This document shows positions 35,794 to 44,694 of a stretch of 64,000 nt of DNA, in pieces. Position numbers and translations under genes: made by a program. The DNA is taken from assembly GCA_964481385.1 (NCBI GenBank), contig CAYZTN010000001.1, positions 1 through 64,000 on the forward strand, written 5' to 3'. The DNA comes from UMGS1649 sp964481385 (GTDB lineage Bacteria; Bacillota; Clostridia; TANB77; CAG-465). The notes under the pieces are model-generated. The model had not been told where the DNA came from and did not search any database. It worked only from the letters and a program-made list of their open reading frames with translations. Positions within the stretch are counted from its first letter, which is position 1, and each line of letters starts with the position of its first letter.

Positions 35794-36783
35794 CTATCTT
35801 GTCTGTCCTATATCTTCTGGCTCATACCCCATACACATAACTTTGTCTATTTCTTTTTTTCTAGAATTAAATGACATAAGTGCAACCGCCCTAACATGTT
35901 CAGGAATTTTAGCATTAATCCTAGTCTCAACGCTATCCATTGCTTGCTCTATATCCAAATTTTCATAGCAATCCATCATAAAATCATAAATATCATCATC
36001 TGTACAAAGCTCATCCAAAGTATATTTCCAAAGTGAAACCTGTTCACCATCAGTCGGCAAAACGCTAATTTTGGGATCTACCTTATCCATACTACGTTTT
36101 ACTCCTACTGGATTCTCAGCTAATCTTTTTAGCAAATCATTATCCATATCTAACATAAGACTATGCTCATTGTCATACAACGGAGCTAGACGCAATTTCC
36201 CGTTTTCGTCAGATATAAGACTGATATTTTCGGTATGCCTATCCGCCTCACCAACAAACATATCAAAAGCTAATATTTTTTCTATGCCCGTAACAAAGCT
36301 TCTTGTTTCTTCTTTCGAAAGGCCTTCCTTTTTCATACTAGCAATAGTCTTTTTTAACACATCTACAGCATCAACTACATCTATATAATCTGGGTTATCA
36401 CAAGTGTTACCTATAAAAGAATCTAAACTATATAATTGCTCATTATCTTTTAACACGCTATATGATAGAATTCCGTTTTTTCCATCTTTTTTTACCAAAT
36501 CGCAATGAGCACACTCTATACCAGCTTGACGTGCCAATTCTTCAACAATAAGCTCTGAATAAGCACTTGCATTTGGAACATCATCTAACATCATAGTTTC
36601 CTTATACAACGCTTTTGTGCCATTTAAATCTAACCAGTTTTTATCTCTAAACTCTGTACCCATCATTTCTCTAGATCCTTTTGGGAATAGTATATTTAAC
36701 TTATCTAAATTAATATATCCTTCTTCGTCTCTAAAAGTTTCTAAATTCTCAGGACTTGTATTTGTTATAGCATATTCTGCCAC
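35794..36783 (-). CDS. HipA-like kinase
   Basis: 329 residues. FDMFVGEADRHTENISLI carries the Asp-Arg-His and Asn of the HipA catalytic loop, and RLAPLYDNE matches the metal-binding Asp. ALYKE near residue 60 may supply the ATP-binding Lys. The usual N-terminal subdomain is absent, which fits a HipT-like short kinase. GTG start with GAGGTGAG upstream. No HipB-type HTH gene is adjacent, and 32 bp separate it from prfA. Role as toxin or regulatory kinase is not settled. Confidence 0.7.
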   Translation of the reverse strand: MAEYAITNTSPENLETFRDEEGYINLDKLNILFPKGSREMMGTEFRDKNWLDLNGTKALYKETMMLDDVPNASAYSELIVEELARQAGIECAHCDLVKKDGKNGILSYSVLKDNEQLYSLDSFIGNTCDNPDYIDVVDAVDVLKKTIASMKKEGLSKEETRSFVTGIEKILAFDMFVGEADRHTENISLISDENGKLRLAPLYDNEHSLMLDMDNDLLKRLAENPVGVKRSMDKVDPKISVLPTDGEQVSLWKYTLDELCTDDDIYDFMMDCYENLDIEQAMDSVETRINAKIPEHVRAVALMSFNSRKKEIDKVMCMGYEPEDIGQTR

Positions 36784-36815
36784 TTTAACTCACCTCTTAT
36801 GTTTATTGTATATAT

Positions 36816-37874
36816 TTATTCTCCTGCTTGCAATCTTTCTGCTTTATCAAAAGCTTGAAGTGCCTCTAGTAATTCTTCAATATTTCCATTCATAAAGCTT
36901 TCTAATTGATATATTGTATAGTTAATTCTGTGGTCAGTAACCCTGCCTTGTGGATAGTTATACGTTCTTATCTTTTCACTTCTTGCACCACTTCCAACTT
37001 GAAGTTTTCTTGTAGAAGCAATTTCGCTATTTTGTTTTTCTTTCATATAATCATATAGTTTAGCCTTAAGCATTCTCATACAAGACTCTCTATTTTGTAT
37101 CTGTGAACGTTCAGTCTGACAAGATACAACAAAGCCTGTTGGAATATGCGTAATTCTTACTGCAGAATCAGTTTTGTTTATGTGCTGTCCGCCAGCTCCA
37201 CTTGCTCTATATGTATCAAATTTTAAATCTGCTGGGTTAATCTCCACTTCTATATCTTCAACCTCAGGTAGCACCGCAACTGTTACAGTTGAAGTATGTA
37301 TTCTTCCGCTTGCTTCAGTTTCTGGAACACGTTGTACTCTATGAACTCCGCTTTCAAACTTTAACTTACTGTACGCCCCTTTTCCTTTTATCATAAAAGA
37401 TATTTCTTTAATGCCACCAAGTTCAGTTTCGTTTAAATCCATAACTTCAACTTGCCAATGCATAAGGTCTGCATACATCGAATACATTCTGTACAAATTA
37501 TATGCAAAAAGTGTAGCTTCTTCTCCACCTGCTCCACCACGTATTTCAATAATTACGTTGCTATCGTCTGCCTCGTCTTTTGGAAGTAGCATTATTTTTA
37601 ATTCTTCTTCTATTTCTCCAAGTTTTTCCTTGTTTTCATAATACTCTACTTCAGCCATTTCTTTCATTTCAGCATCGCTCATAAGTTCCTCGGCCTCGTC
37701 CATATTTTGCTTAGTCTTTTTGTATTCTCTATACTTTTCAACTATCTCAGTCAAACCAGAATGTTCTTTCATGTATTTTTTAAATGTATTTGTATCTGCA
37801 ATTACTGCTGGATCAGATATAAGCTGATTTAATTCCTCATATCTTGCTTCTACTTGTTCTAACTTTTCTAACAT
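36816..37874 (-). CDS. prfA: Peptide chain release factor 1
   Basis: 352 residues decoding UAA/UAG stops. GGQ loop in GAGGQHINKTDSAVRITH, and an anticodon-like PEAxxS-type region earlier. The ATG at 37874 has GAGG upstream; a longer frame to 37922 overlaps the promoter. The usual partner prmC is not adjacent. Confidence 0.96.
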   Translation of the reverse strand: MLEKLEQVEARYEELNQLISDPAVIADTNTFKKYMKEHSGLTEIVEKYREYKKTKQNMDEAEELMSDAEMKEMAEVEYYENKEKLGEIEEELKIMLLPKDEADDSNVIIEIRGGAGGEEATLFAYNLYRMYSMYADLMHWQVEVMDLNETELGGIKEISFMIKGKGAYSKLKFESGVHRVQRVPETEASGRIHTSTVTVAVLPEVEDIEVEINPADLKFDTYRASGAGGQHINKTDSAVRITHIPTGFVVSCQTERSQIQNRESCMRMLKAKLYDYMKEKQNSEIASTRKLQVGSGARSEKIRTYNYPQGRVTDHRINYTIYQLESFMNGNIEELLEALQAFDKAERLQAGE

Positions 37875-37893
37875 TTTCCTTACCTCATATATT

Positions 37894-37922
37894 ATTTTAA
37901 CATGTATACTAAAATTTTTCAA
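37894..37922 (-). promoter_or_regulatory. Promoter of prfA
   Basis: Minus strand TTGAAA (37922-37917), 17-base spacer, TAAAAT (37899-37894), 20 bases before the ATG. A long palindromic repeat begins 31 bp further upstream. Confidence 0.65.
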
Positions 37923-37952
37923 GACATATATTGTTATATGAAGGAGGGAATC

Positions 37953-38072
37953 TTGGTTTCATTAGTGTCATGCTGTCATTGGGGACGTTTCTCTTTGACA
38001 CTGCATATATAATTTTAAGGTTTGTGTCAAAGAGAAACGTCCCCAATGACAGCATGACACTAATGAAACCAA
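37953..38072. repeat. REP-like element, copy 3, with 49-bp perfect arms
   Basis: Arms 37953-38001 and 38024-38072 are exact complements and carry GTGTCAT...GGGGACGTTTC; the loop is 22 bases. It fills the space between divergent prfA and the glycosyltransferase and leaves only 13 bases before the latter's ATG. A transcript crossing it would fold into a very long hairpin. Confidence 0.9.
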
Positions 38073-38085
38073 ATAACAAAATATT

Positions 38086-39174
38086 ATGATTTCGCTTAGC
38101 GTTTGTATGATAGTCAAAAATGAAGAAAAAGTTCTCGAACGATGTCTTACCTGCATTAAAAAAACTGCTGATGAAATAGTTATTGTAGATACTGGTTCAA
38201 CTGATAAAACTAAAGAAATTGCTAAAAAATTCACAGATAAAATATACGATTTTGAATGGATAGACGATTTCTCTGCTGCCAGAAACTATTCGTTTTCAAA
38301 AGCTACAAAAGAATATATTATGTGGCTTGACGCCGATGATGTTATACTAGAAAAAGACCAACAAAAGTTACTTGAACTAAAAGAAACTTTAGATGGAAAT
38401 ATAGACATGGTGCTTTTAAAGTATAACACAGGATTTGACGAAAATGGCAACGTCACTTTCTCATACTACAGAGAACGTATTTTAAAAAAAGCTGTAGGTT
38501 ACACATGGCTTAGTCCAATACACGAAGTTATACCCATTTCAGGGAACACGCTATACAGTGACATTTGTATAACCCATAAAAAGTGTGGTGTATCTAACCC
38601 TAAACGAAACCTAGAAATATTTGATAACATGTTAAAAAAAGGAATTAAACTAGACCCTAGGCAACAATTTTATTACGCTCGTGAACTTTATTATACCAAA
38701 AGGTACACTGAAGCTATAACTAACTTTAATGCTGTTCTAGACAATGAACAAGCGTGGATTGAAAATAAAATAAACGCATGTCTAGATTTATATAACTGCT
38801 ATATTGCTTTAAACGATAAAACAAATGCATTTCTTGCGCTTACTCATAGTTTTATATATGACTTACCTAGAGCCGAAATATGCTGTGAGCTTGGAAGTTT
38901 TTTCATGGATAACAACAAATATGATCTAGCTTCACATTGGTATAAACAAGCTTTAAACTGTAAACTAGACACAACTCGCGGTGGTTTTTATATGCTTGAC
39001 TGCTATAAATATATACCATATATAGAGCTTTGTGTATGCAGTTTTAGGTTAGGAGATATTTCTCAAGCAATTAAATATAACGAACTGGCAGGAGTTGAAA
39101 AGCCTACTAGCAAAGAATACCTATATAACAAGGAGTTTTTTGAAAAACAAAATACACAAAACAAATCAAATTAA
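38086..39174 (+). CDS. Family 2 glycosyltransferase with TPR-like tail
   Basis: 362 residues. The N-terminal 100 residues are a GT-A fold: CMIVKNEEKVLERCL, VDTGSTDKT and the DXD motif in WLDADDV. The rest consists of helical TPR-like repeats. It has no clear ribosome site because a palindromic repeat ends 13 bp upstream. It is followed at 69 bp by a collagen-like spore-coat type protein. In Clostridioides difficile a glycosyltransferase gene beside bclA modifies that protein, so the same pairing is likely here. Confidence 0.82.
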   Translation: MISLSVCMIVKNEEKVLERCLTCIKKTADEIVIVDTGSTDKTKEIAKKFTDKIYDFEWIDDFSAARNYSFSKATKEYIMWLDADDVILEKDQQKLLELKETLDGNIDMVLLKYNTGFDENGNVTFSYYRERILKKAVGYTWLSPIHEVIPISGNTLYSDICITHKKCGVSNPKRNLEIFDNMLKKGIKLDPRQQFYYARELYYTKRYTEAITNFNAVLDNEQAWIENKINACLDLYNCYIALNDKTNAFLALTHSFIYDLPRAEICCELGSFFMDNNKYDLASHWYKQALNCKLDTTRGGFYMLDCYKYIPYIELCVCSFRLGDISQAIKYNELAGVEKPTSKEYLYNKEFFEKQNTQNKSN

Positions 39175-39243
39175 CATTAAATAAACACTTTGCATAAAAT
39201 ATATAGAATTAAGTTTTAAACATATATATATAAGGAGGCGTTT

Positions 39244-40308
39244 ATGAATAATTGTTTTAACCCTTGCTGTCCACCTAAACCATGTGTATTAGTTGGGCCT
39301 CAAGGTATTCAAGGTTGCCAAGGCATTCCCGGACCTATAGGTCCTACTGGCCCACAAGGTGTTCAAGGTATTCAAGGAATGCAAGGACCATGCGGACCAA
39401 CAGGTGCAACAGGTGCTACTGGAATAACCGGTCCAACAGGAGCTACTGGAGCTACTGGACCAACTGGAGAAACTGAAACCATAACTATCGCAAATACTGT
39501 TACAGGCGAGCCCGGTACAGAAGCAGCAGTAAACGAAAGAAAAGTAGGAAATGAACACATATTGGAATTTGTAATACCACGTGGAACTGACGGAACTAGT
39601 GTGCAAATATTAGGCAGCTACCCTAGTTTACAAGAATTAGAAGAAAACGAGCCAATTGGCCAAAAAGGAGACGCATATATAATAGATAAAGACTTATACG
39701 TATGGTCAGATAACGACAACAGATGGGTTAATGCAGGCGAAATAAAAGGACCTCAAGGAGAACCTGGAGAAAAGGGAGACCAAGGAGAACAGGGCATTCC
39801 TGGGCCTACACTAATTAGAAATGCATATCTTCTAACCTACAATGACGGGACATCTGAAGATGGAGTTCCTGTACCTACAAAAACTAAACTACCTATTGAC
39901 AGAACCGAAATTAATATAGGAAATATTATAACATTAGATCCAAACGAAGAAACAGTTAAGTTTAATCTTATTGGACATTACAAAGTAACTTTTGTAGTCT
40001 CAGCTTATTCACAAAAGACAGATACAGATTTTGTGCCAGAAAAAGACTTTGTATCGCTTGGTTTTAGGCAAGTAGGCACAGATAATATATATATTGGAGC
40101 AAGTAGTTGGAATTATGACGAAATTGCTATACAAGTAACTGGTCAAGGAATATTAGCAATTAATGATACTTCTCAGCTATATGAATTAGTAAATCTAGGA
40201 CCAGAAACTATATATCTGCATTCACCAGATTTAAAGTATATTGATTCTAATTCTTACTTTACTAATCCACTTGTAAATATTTTAATTGAATATTTAGGTA
40301 GAGAATAA
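39244..40308 (+). CDS. Collagen-like exosporium-type protein (BclA-like)
   Basis: 354 residues. A Cys-rich start (NNCFNPCCPPKPC) is followed by about 20 Gly-X-Y triplets (about 18-80), rich in GPTGATG, and a second short run near 167-186. The C-terminal 165 residues form a beta-rich head like the BclA trimer domain. Thr-rich triplets are typical glycosylation sites. TAAGGAGG lies 6 bases before the ATG. It is probably a spore surface filament; there is no classical signal peptide, as in BclA. Confidence 0.82.
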   Translation: MNNCFNPCCPPKPCVLVGPQGIQGCQGIPGPIGPTGPQGVQGIQGMQGPCGPTGATGATGITGPTGATGATGPTGETETITIANTVTGEPGTEAAVNERKVGNEHILEFVIPRGTDGTSVQILGSYPSLQELEENEPIGQKGDAYIIDKDLYVWSDNDNRWVNAGEIKGPQGEPGEKGDQGEQGIPGPTLIRNAYLLTYNDGTSEDGVPVPTKTKLPIDRTEINIGNIITLDPNEETVKFNLIGHYKVTFVVSAYSQKTDTDFVPEKDFVSLGFRQVGTDNIYIGASSWNYDEIAIQVTGQGILAINDTSQLYELVNLGPETIYLHSPDLKYIDSNSYFTNPLVNILIEYLGRE

Positions 40309-40310
40309 TA

Positions 40311-40462
40311 ATTAACCAGTGTCATTAGAAACGTCCGGGACTGCTGAAAAAGTGAATTTATGGTAAACTTAAAATCTAAAAACCATTGATTTAAATGTTT
40401 GAATTTTTTAAAATATCGATTTTTTCAGTGCTCCCGAAACGTCCTAAATGACACTGATTAAT
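40311..40462. repeat. REP-like element, copy 4, 152 bp with inserted middle
   Basis: Outer arms ATTAACCAGTGTCATT and AATGACACTGATTAAT flank two GAAACGTCC cores and a 75-base AT-rich centre. It starts 3 bp after the collagen-like gene's stop. It is longer than the other copies and could be two elements or a MITE-like unit. Confidence 0.75.
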
Positions 40463-40473
40463 TATTTTCCAAT

Positions 40474-40501
40474 AAAAAATCCCAACACATGTTGAGACCT
40501 T
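40474..40501 (-). terminator. Terminator of spo0A
   Basis: Stem AATCCCAAC paired with GTTGAGACCTT, including G-U pairs, followed by six U on the minus strand. Confidence 0.7.
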
Positions 40502-40513
40502 TTATATATTATA

Positions 40514-41329
40514 TTACACTGCTGCCCTATTTGGCTGCATAGACTCTAATCTTATCTTATCTGCAATCATTGCAATAAATTCCGAGTTTGTTGGCTTACC
40601 TTTGTTAGAATTTACAGTATAACCAAATATTTTATCATGCATAGCAATTTCTCCACGGTTCCATGCTACTTCTATTGCATGCCTTATCGCACGTTCTACT
40701 CTTGATGGAGTAGTCTTATACTTCTTAGCAAGCAACGGATACATTGTCTTTGTGATAGCATTTATTATTTCTTCATTCTCCACTGAAATAATTATTGCTT
40801 CCCTCAGATATTGATATCCTTTAATATGAGCTGGCACACCTAGATCATGAATTATATTTGTCACTTTCACTTCCACAGGTTCACCTTTTTGCATAGGCGC
40901 ATGTGCTGTAACATACTTTGTGCCTTTGTTTTCATAAAACACAGCTGGCTCGTTACTTAACATTTCTTTTAACCTGTTTGTTAATGTTTCCAAGTCGAAA
41001 GGCTTTATAACATAATATGCTGCGCCAAGCGCTATCGCCTTTCTCGTTATTTTTTCTTGTCCTATTGCGGACATTACAACAGTAAACGGTTTCTTTTCCA
41101 ATACTGTTTCATTTAGTTCTTCTAAAACAACCAAGCCATCTTTTTCTGGCATTATTATATCTAGCAATAAAATATCTGGTCTTAGCTCTTTAATCTTAGG
41201 AATTACGTTTGTACCATCGTTTAAGCTACCTACTACTTCCATACCACTTTGGGCATTAATATACATCGTTATTAGTTTGACAAATTCTGCGTTATCATCT
41301 ACAATCATTACTTTCAATTTTTCTTCCAT
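40514..41329 (-). CDS. spo0A: Sporulation master regulator Spo0A
   Basis: 271 residues. Receiver domain with VDDN at 10-13, phospho-acceptor Asp in ILLLDIIMPEKDG and Lys in YYVIKPFD. The C-terminal Spo0A DNA-binding domain follows: IIHDLGVPAHIKGYQYLREAI, the recognition helix TPSRVERAIRHAIEVAW and NSEFIAMIADKIRLE. All are complete. It is the key evidence that the host makes endospores. The usual upstream partner spoIVB is not adjacent. Confidence 0.97.
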   Translation of the reverse strand: MEEKLKVMIVDDNAEFVKLITMYINAQSGMEVVGSLNDGTNVIPKIKELRPDILLLDIIMPEKDGLVVLEELNETVLEKKPFTVVMSAIGQEKITRKAIALGAAYYVIKPFDLETLTNRLKEMLSNEPAVFYENKGTKYVTAHAPMQKGEPVEVKVTNIIHDLGVPAHIKGYQYLREAIIISVENEEIINAITKTMYPLLAKKYKTTPSRVERAIRHAIEVAWNRGEIAMHDKIFGYTVNSNKGKPTNSEFIAMIADKIRLESMQPNRAAV

Positions 41330-41472
41330 TTTTCCTCCTAATTTTTTCCAGCCGACAATTATATTTTACTCTCCAAAAGCTCAGTTTTCAAGCTTTTTTA
41401 GCGGAAAGTTTTGTATATTTGTGTCGATTTTAAGAAAAGAAAATCGAAAATTTTTAAATATAAATTTACACT

Positions 41473-42022
41473 TTATTTTTCCGGCATATTAACCGTTATT
41501 TTTATTTTTTCTGCATACTCAACACTCACTATTTTTCCATTATTTTTTTGTATTTCTCTTAAAGTGTCTTTTTCTTTATCGTAATCTACAGTAATTTCTT
41601 TTTTAACATATTTTACATATTCTTCTTTTATACATTTTTGGACAGCATCTGTTGAAACGCCAAGATATGCTCGTGTAAGTGGACCAGTTCCAAGCAATAC
41701 TCCACCAAAATATCTTACAACTATTATTAATGTATTTACCAAGTTTTCTTTTTCCAGCATTGCATATATGGGTTTTCCTGCTGTACCTGATGGCTCTTTA
41801 TCGTCTGTGAATCTTCCGTGTATTCTCTAATTTATATGCATAAACAATATGTTTCGCTTCTTTATTTGAAACCCTAATATTATCTAATATTTTATATATT
41901 TGCTCCACATTTTGCACATTGTACACATAAGCTATAAACTTTGACTTGTTTATAACCATTTCGCTTTTTGAGAGTAACACCTCATATTCACCTTTTAATG
42001 AGTATTTTTTATCCATATACAC
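41473..42022 (-). pseudogene. Frameshifted YigZ/IMPACT family gene
   Basis: The first frame (MDKKYSLKGEYEVLLSKSEM to KLENTRKIHRR) stops near 41801. The second continues with GRFTDDKEPSGTAGKPIYAMLEKENLVNTL, the family core RYFGGVLLGTGPL and a C-terminal DUF1949-like domain. Removing one base near 41818 joins them into a normal-length YigZ protein of about 182 residues. The role of the family is poorly known. It is either a pseudogene or a sequencing error. Confidence 0.8.
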
Positions 42023-42031
42023 AATTCTCCT

Positions 42032-43276
42032 TTAAACGTTCAAACCTGCTAAATATCCCGTAGAAAATGCTATCTGCAAGTTAAATCCACCTGTATATGC
42101 GTCTATGTCTATAACTTCACCTGCAAAATACAAGCCAGAAATACGCTTTGACTCCATAGTTTTAGGGTTTATCTCTTTTACGGATACTCCTCCACTAGTA
42201 ACAATTCCTACATATATGCTGCCAAGAGATTTTATACAAAAATCAAGAGACTTTAATATACTTACAAGCTTTGTTTTTTCTTCTTTAGTTATACTATTTA
42301 CATGCTTTGTTTCTTCAATTTCACTTCTTGCTATAACAAGTGGTATAAGGCTTTTTGGGAGAAGGTCCGTTAACGAATTCTTAAATTCTTTGTTTTTGTA
42401 CTTATCAAAATCACGAGTTACCCTTTTATATAGCTCCTCACAAGTTAAAGCTGGTTTTAAGTCAAAAGATATTATTAACTTTTTATCTTGCATTAACTCT
42501 TTTACGCTCTTTATTTTAGTTAATTTACTACTTGCACTTAAAACAATTGGACCGCTAACTCCATTTGCAGTAAATAATGCCTCGCCAAATCTTTCATCAA
42601 TTACTTTACCATCTTGCTTTATCTTTAGAGAAACGTTTTTAAGAGCAAGTCCTTCTGCCATTTTACATTCTTTTTCTTCATACACTATAAGAGGTACTAA
42701 CGCTGGTTTTGGCTCTACAACATTATGTCCTAATGCTTTGGCTAGGTCAAAACCATCTCCTGTACTTCCTGTTCCAGGATAACTTACTCCACCAGTTGCA
42801 ATTATTACTCTATCTGCAGCTATGTTTTTACCAGTTGTTGTAATAACTCCTGTAACTTGTCCGTCACGCACTGCTACTTCTTTTACACTGGTATTATACA
42901 AAATATTTGCATTTAATCTTTTTAATTCTTTTTGAAGTGCTAACGTTAATTCGTGTGCATTATCCGAAGCTAGAAACACTCTATTTCCTCTTTCTGTTTT
43001 TAACTTAACTCCTAACTCATTTACAAACTGTATTAAATCTTGGTTATTAAACGTATTTATACTGCTCATAAGGAACTTAGGATTAGTAACAACATTGTTA
43101 AAGAAATATTCATTATCGCCGCTATGCGTTAAATTACATCTGCCTTTCCCTGTAATGTCTAGCTTTTTACCCACAACGTTATTTTTTTCAATTATTACTA
43201 CATCATGTCCATTACGTCCAGCAGTTATGCCAGCCATCATTCCAGCTGGTCCTGCCCCTATTATACAAACTTTCAT
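42032..43276 (-). CDS. HI0933-family FAD-dependent oxidoreductase
   Basis: 414 residues. The N-terminal dinucleotide-binding motif GAGPAGMMAGITAGRNGHDV, the GRCNLTHSG segment, RVIIATGGVSYPGTGSTGDG and the C-terminal GVSVKEINPKTMESK with GEVIDIDAYTGGFNLQ are characteristic of the YhiN/HI0933 flavoproteins. Substrate unknown. It lies 5 bp after the YnbB-like gene. Confidence 0.92.
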   Translation of the reverse strand: MKVCIIGAGPAGMMAGITAGRNGHDVVIIEKNNVVGKKLDITGKGRCNLTHSGDNEYFFNNVVTNPKFLMSSINTFNNQDLIQFVNELGVKLKTERGNRVFLASDNAHELTLALQKELKRLNANILYNTSVKEVAVRDGQVTGVITTTGKNIAADRVIIATGGVSYPGTGSTGDGFDLAKALGHNVVEPKPALVPLIVYEEKECKMAEGLALKNVSLKIKQDGKVIDERFGEALFTANGVSGPIVLSASSKLTKIKSVKELMQDKKLIISFDLKPALTCEELYKRVTRDFDKYKNKEFKNSLTDLLPKSLIPLVIARSEIEETKHVNSITKEEKTKLVSILKSLDFCIKSLGSIYVGIVTSGGVSVKEINPKTMESKRISGLYFAGEVIDIDAYTGGFNLQIAFSTGYLAGLNV

Positions 43277-43281
43277 AAACC

Positions 43282-44544
43282 CTATTCACCTAACATATTA
43301 GATATTGCTATACATATTGCAATAGTCGCACTTTCATAAGTTATACCGCCTTGCATATACGCCATATATGGTGGCCTTATTGGTGCGTCTGCAGAAAGTT
43401 CAATACTTGCACCAGATACAAAAGTACCTGCTGCCATTACGACCTCGTCAGTATATCCAGGCATTGCCCAAGGTTCTGGCCTTACAAAGCTATCTATTGG
43501 ACTGGCTGCTTGTATTCCTTGTATAAATTTAACAAGCTTGTCCTTATCATTAAAGGTTACTGATTGGATTATATCTGTTCTGTCTTCCCAAGCTGCAGGA
43601 GATACAGCATACCCTAGCTTTTCTAGCATAGCTGCTGTTATACAAGCTGTCTTTATAGCATTTTCAACTATACTTGGTGCCATAAATAGTCCTTGTAATA
43701 TTTCTTTATTTTTACCTAGTGTTGCTCCACATTCTTTTCCAATTCCAGGAGCTGTAAGACGCTCTGCTGCATGCTCCACACACTCTTTTTTACCAGCTAT
43801 ATATCCACCAGTTTCACAAATGCTTCCGCCTATATTTTTAATTAAAGACCCTGCAATTATATCTGCCCCAACATTCGTTGGTTCTAACTTTTCAACAAAT
43901 TCGCCATAGCAATTATCTACCATAACAAGAGTGTCTTTATCTATTCCTTTTACAAAATCTATAGCTTGCTTAATCTTCTCTATTGTTAAAGACTTTCTTG
44001 TAGAATAACCTCTTGACCTTCCAATAAACACTAATTTTATTTTTTTACCTTCCATTTTTTCACGAATTGCTTCAAAATTGAAAGAGTTATCCACTAAATC
44101 CACTTGTTCATAGTGTACACCCAAGTTTATTAGCGACATTTTATTTTCAACAATTCCAATGCTCTCCGCCAAAGTATCATAAGGTTCACCTGTAATACTA
44201 AGCATAGTGTCTCCTGGAAGCAAATTGCCAAACAACGCAGTAGATAAGGCATGTGTACCGTTTACAAATTGAATTCTTACCATAGCGTCTTCCGTACCAA
44301 AAATTTCCGCATAAATTTTCTCTATTGTTTCACGCCCCATATCGTCATAACCATAACCTGTCGTTGCTCTAAAATGCGTTTCGCTAAGTTTATTATTCCA
44401 AAATGCTTTCATAACCTTTGCAGTATTATGCATTGCTATTTCTTGTATTTCATTAAATCTTTCTCCTAATTCTTGTTCACACTCATTATATAGCGTCAAA
44501 ATTTCTTCTTTTATCCCTAAATTACTTGCTAATTCTTTTTGCAT
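43282..44544 (-). CDS. YnbB-like PLP-dependent lyase
   Basis: 420 residues of the aminotransferase class I/V fold, close to the YnbB/methionine gamma-lyase-like family once called aluminium resistance protein. RATTGYGYDDMGRETIEKIYAEIFG, GDTMLSITGEPYDTL, VDNCYGEFVE and the Lys in AGSLIKNIGG (probable PLP Lys) are visible. The ATG at 44544 is preferred with GGAGGG upstream. True substrate unknown. In Bacillus it lies near hfq and miaA. Confidence 0.9.
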   Translation of the reverse strand: MQKELASNLGIKEEILTLYNECEQELGERFNEIQEIAMHNTAKVMKAFWNNKLSETHFRATTGYGYDDMGRETIEKIYAEIFGTEDAMVRIQFVNGTHALSTALFGNLLPGDTMLSITGEPYDTLAESIGIVENKMSLINLGVHYEQVDLVDNSFNFEAIREKMEGKKIKLVFIGRSRGYSTRKSLTIEKIKQAIDFVKGIDKDTLVMVDNCYGEFVEKLEPTNVGADIIAGSLIKNIGGSICETGGYIAGKKECVEHAAERLTAPGIGKECGATLGKNKEILQGLFMAPSIVENAIKTACITAAMLEKLGYAVSPAAWEDRTDIIQSVTFNDKDKLVKFIQGIQAASPIDSFVRPEPWAMPGYTDEVVMAAGTFVSGASIELSADAPIRPPYMAYMQGGITYESATIAICIAISNMLGE

Positions 44545-44594
44545 AATTTTACCCTCCATATACAATATATTATACTACACTCGGTCAATAGGTA

Positions 44595-44694
44595 AAGTGT
44601 GAGGTTGCTATGTTGCTGTGTTGCAGTGTCATTGGGGACGTTTCTAAATGACACTGCAACACTACGACACTACGACACCATGACACTCACACTT
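44595..44694. repeat. REP-like element, copy 5, with nested repeats
   Basis: Inner arms 44618-44633 and 44647-44662 (GTGTTGCAGTGTCATT and complement) enclose GGGGACGTTTCTA. Outer arms AAGTGTGAG (44595) and CTCACACTT (44686-44694) enclose both, with short CTACGACA-type repeats between. The outer arm overlaps the uvsE stop. Confidence 0.75.

Noticed and set aside
39289..39606. Antisense frames across the collagen repeats
   Set aside because: Open only because of the repeated GGN codons; no start signals.
41330..41472. 0A box upstream of spo0A
   Set aside because: TGTCGAT and TGTCGGC are near the consensus but each differs in at least one base; not strong enough.
44660..44690. Short CTACGACA repeats as CRISPR
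   Set aside because: Only two or three units of 8 bp and no spacers; they belong to the palindromic element.
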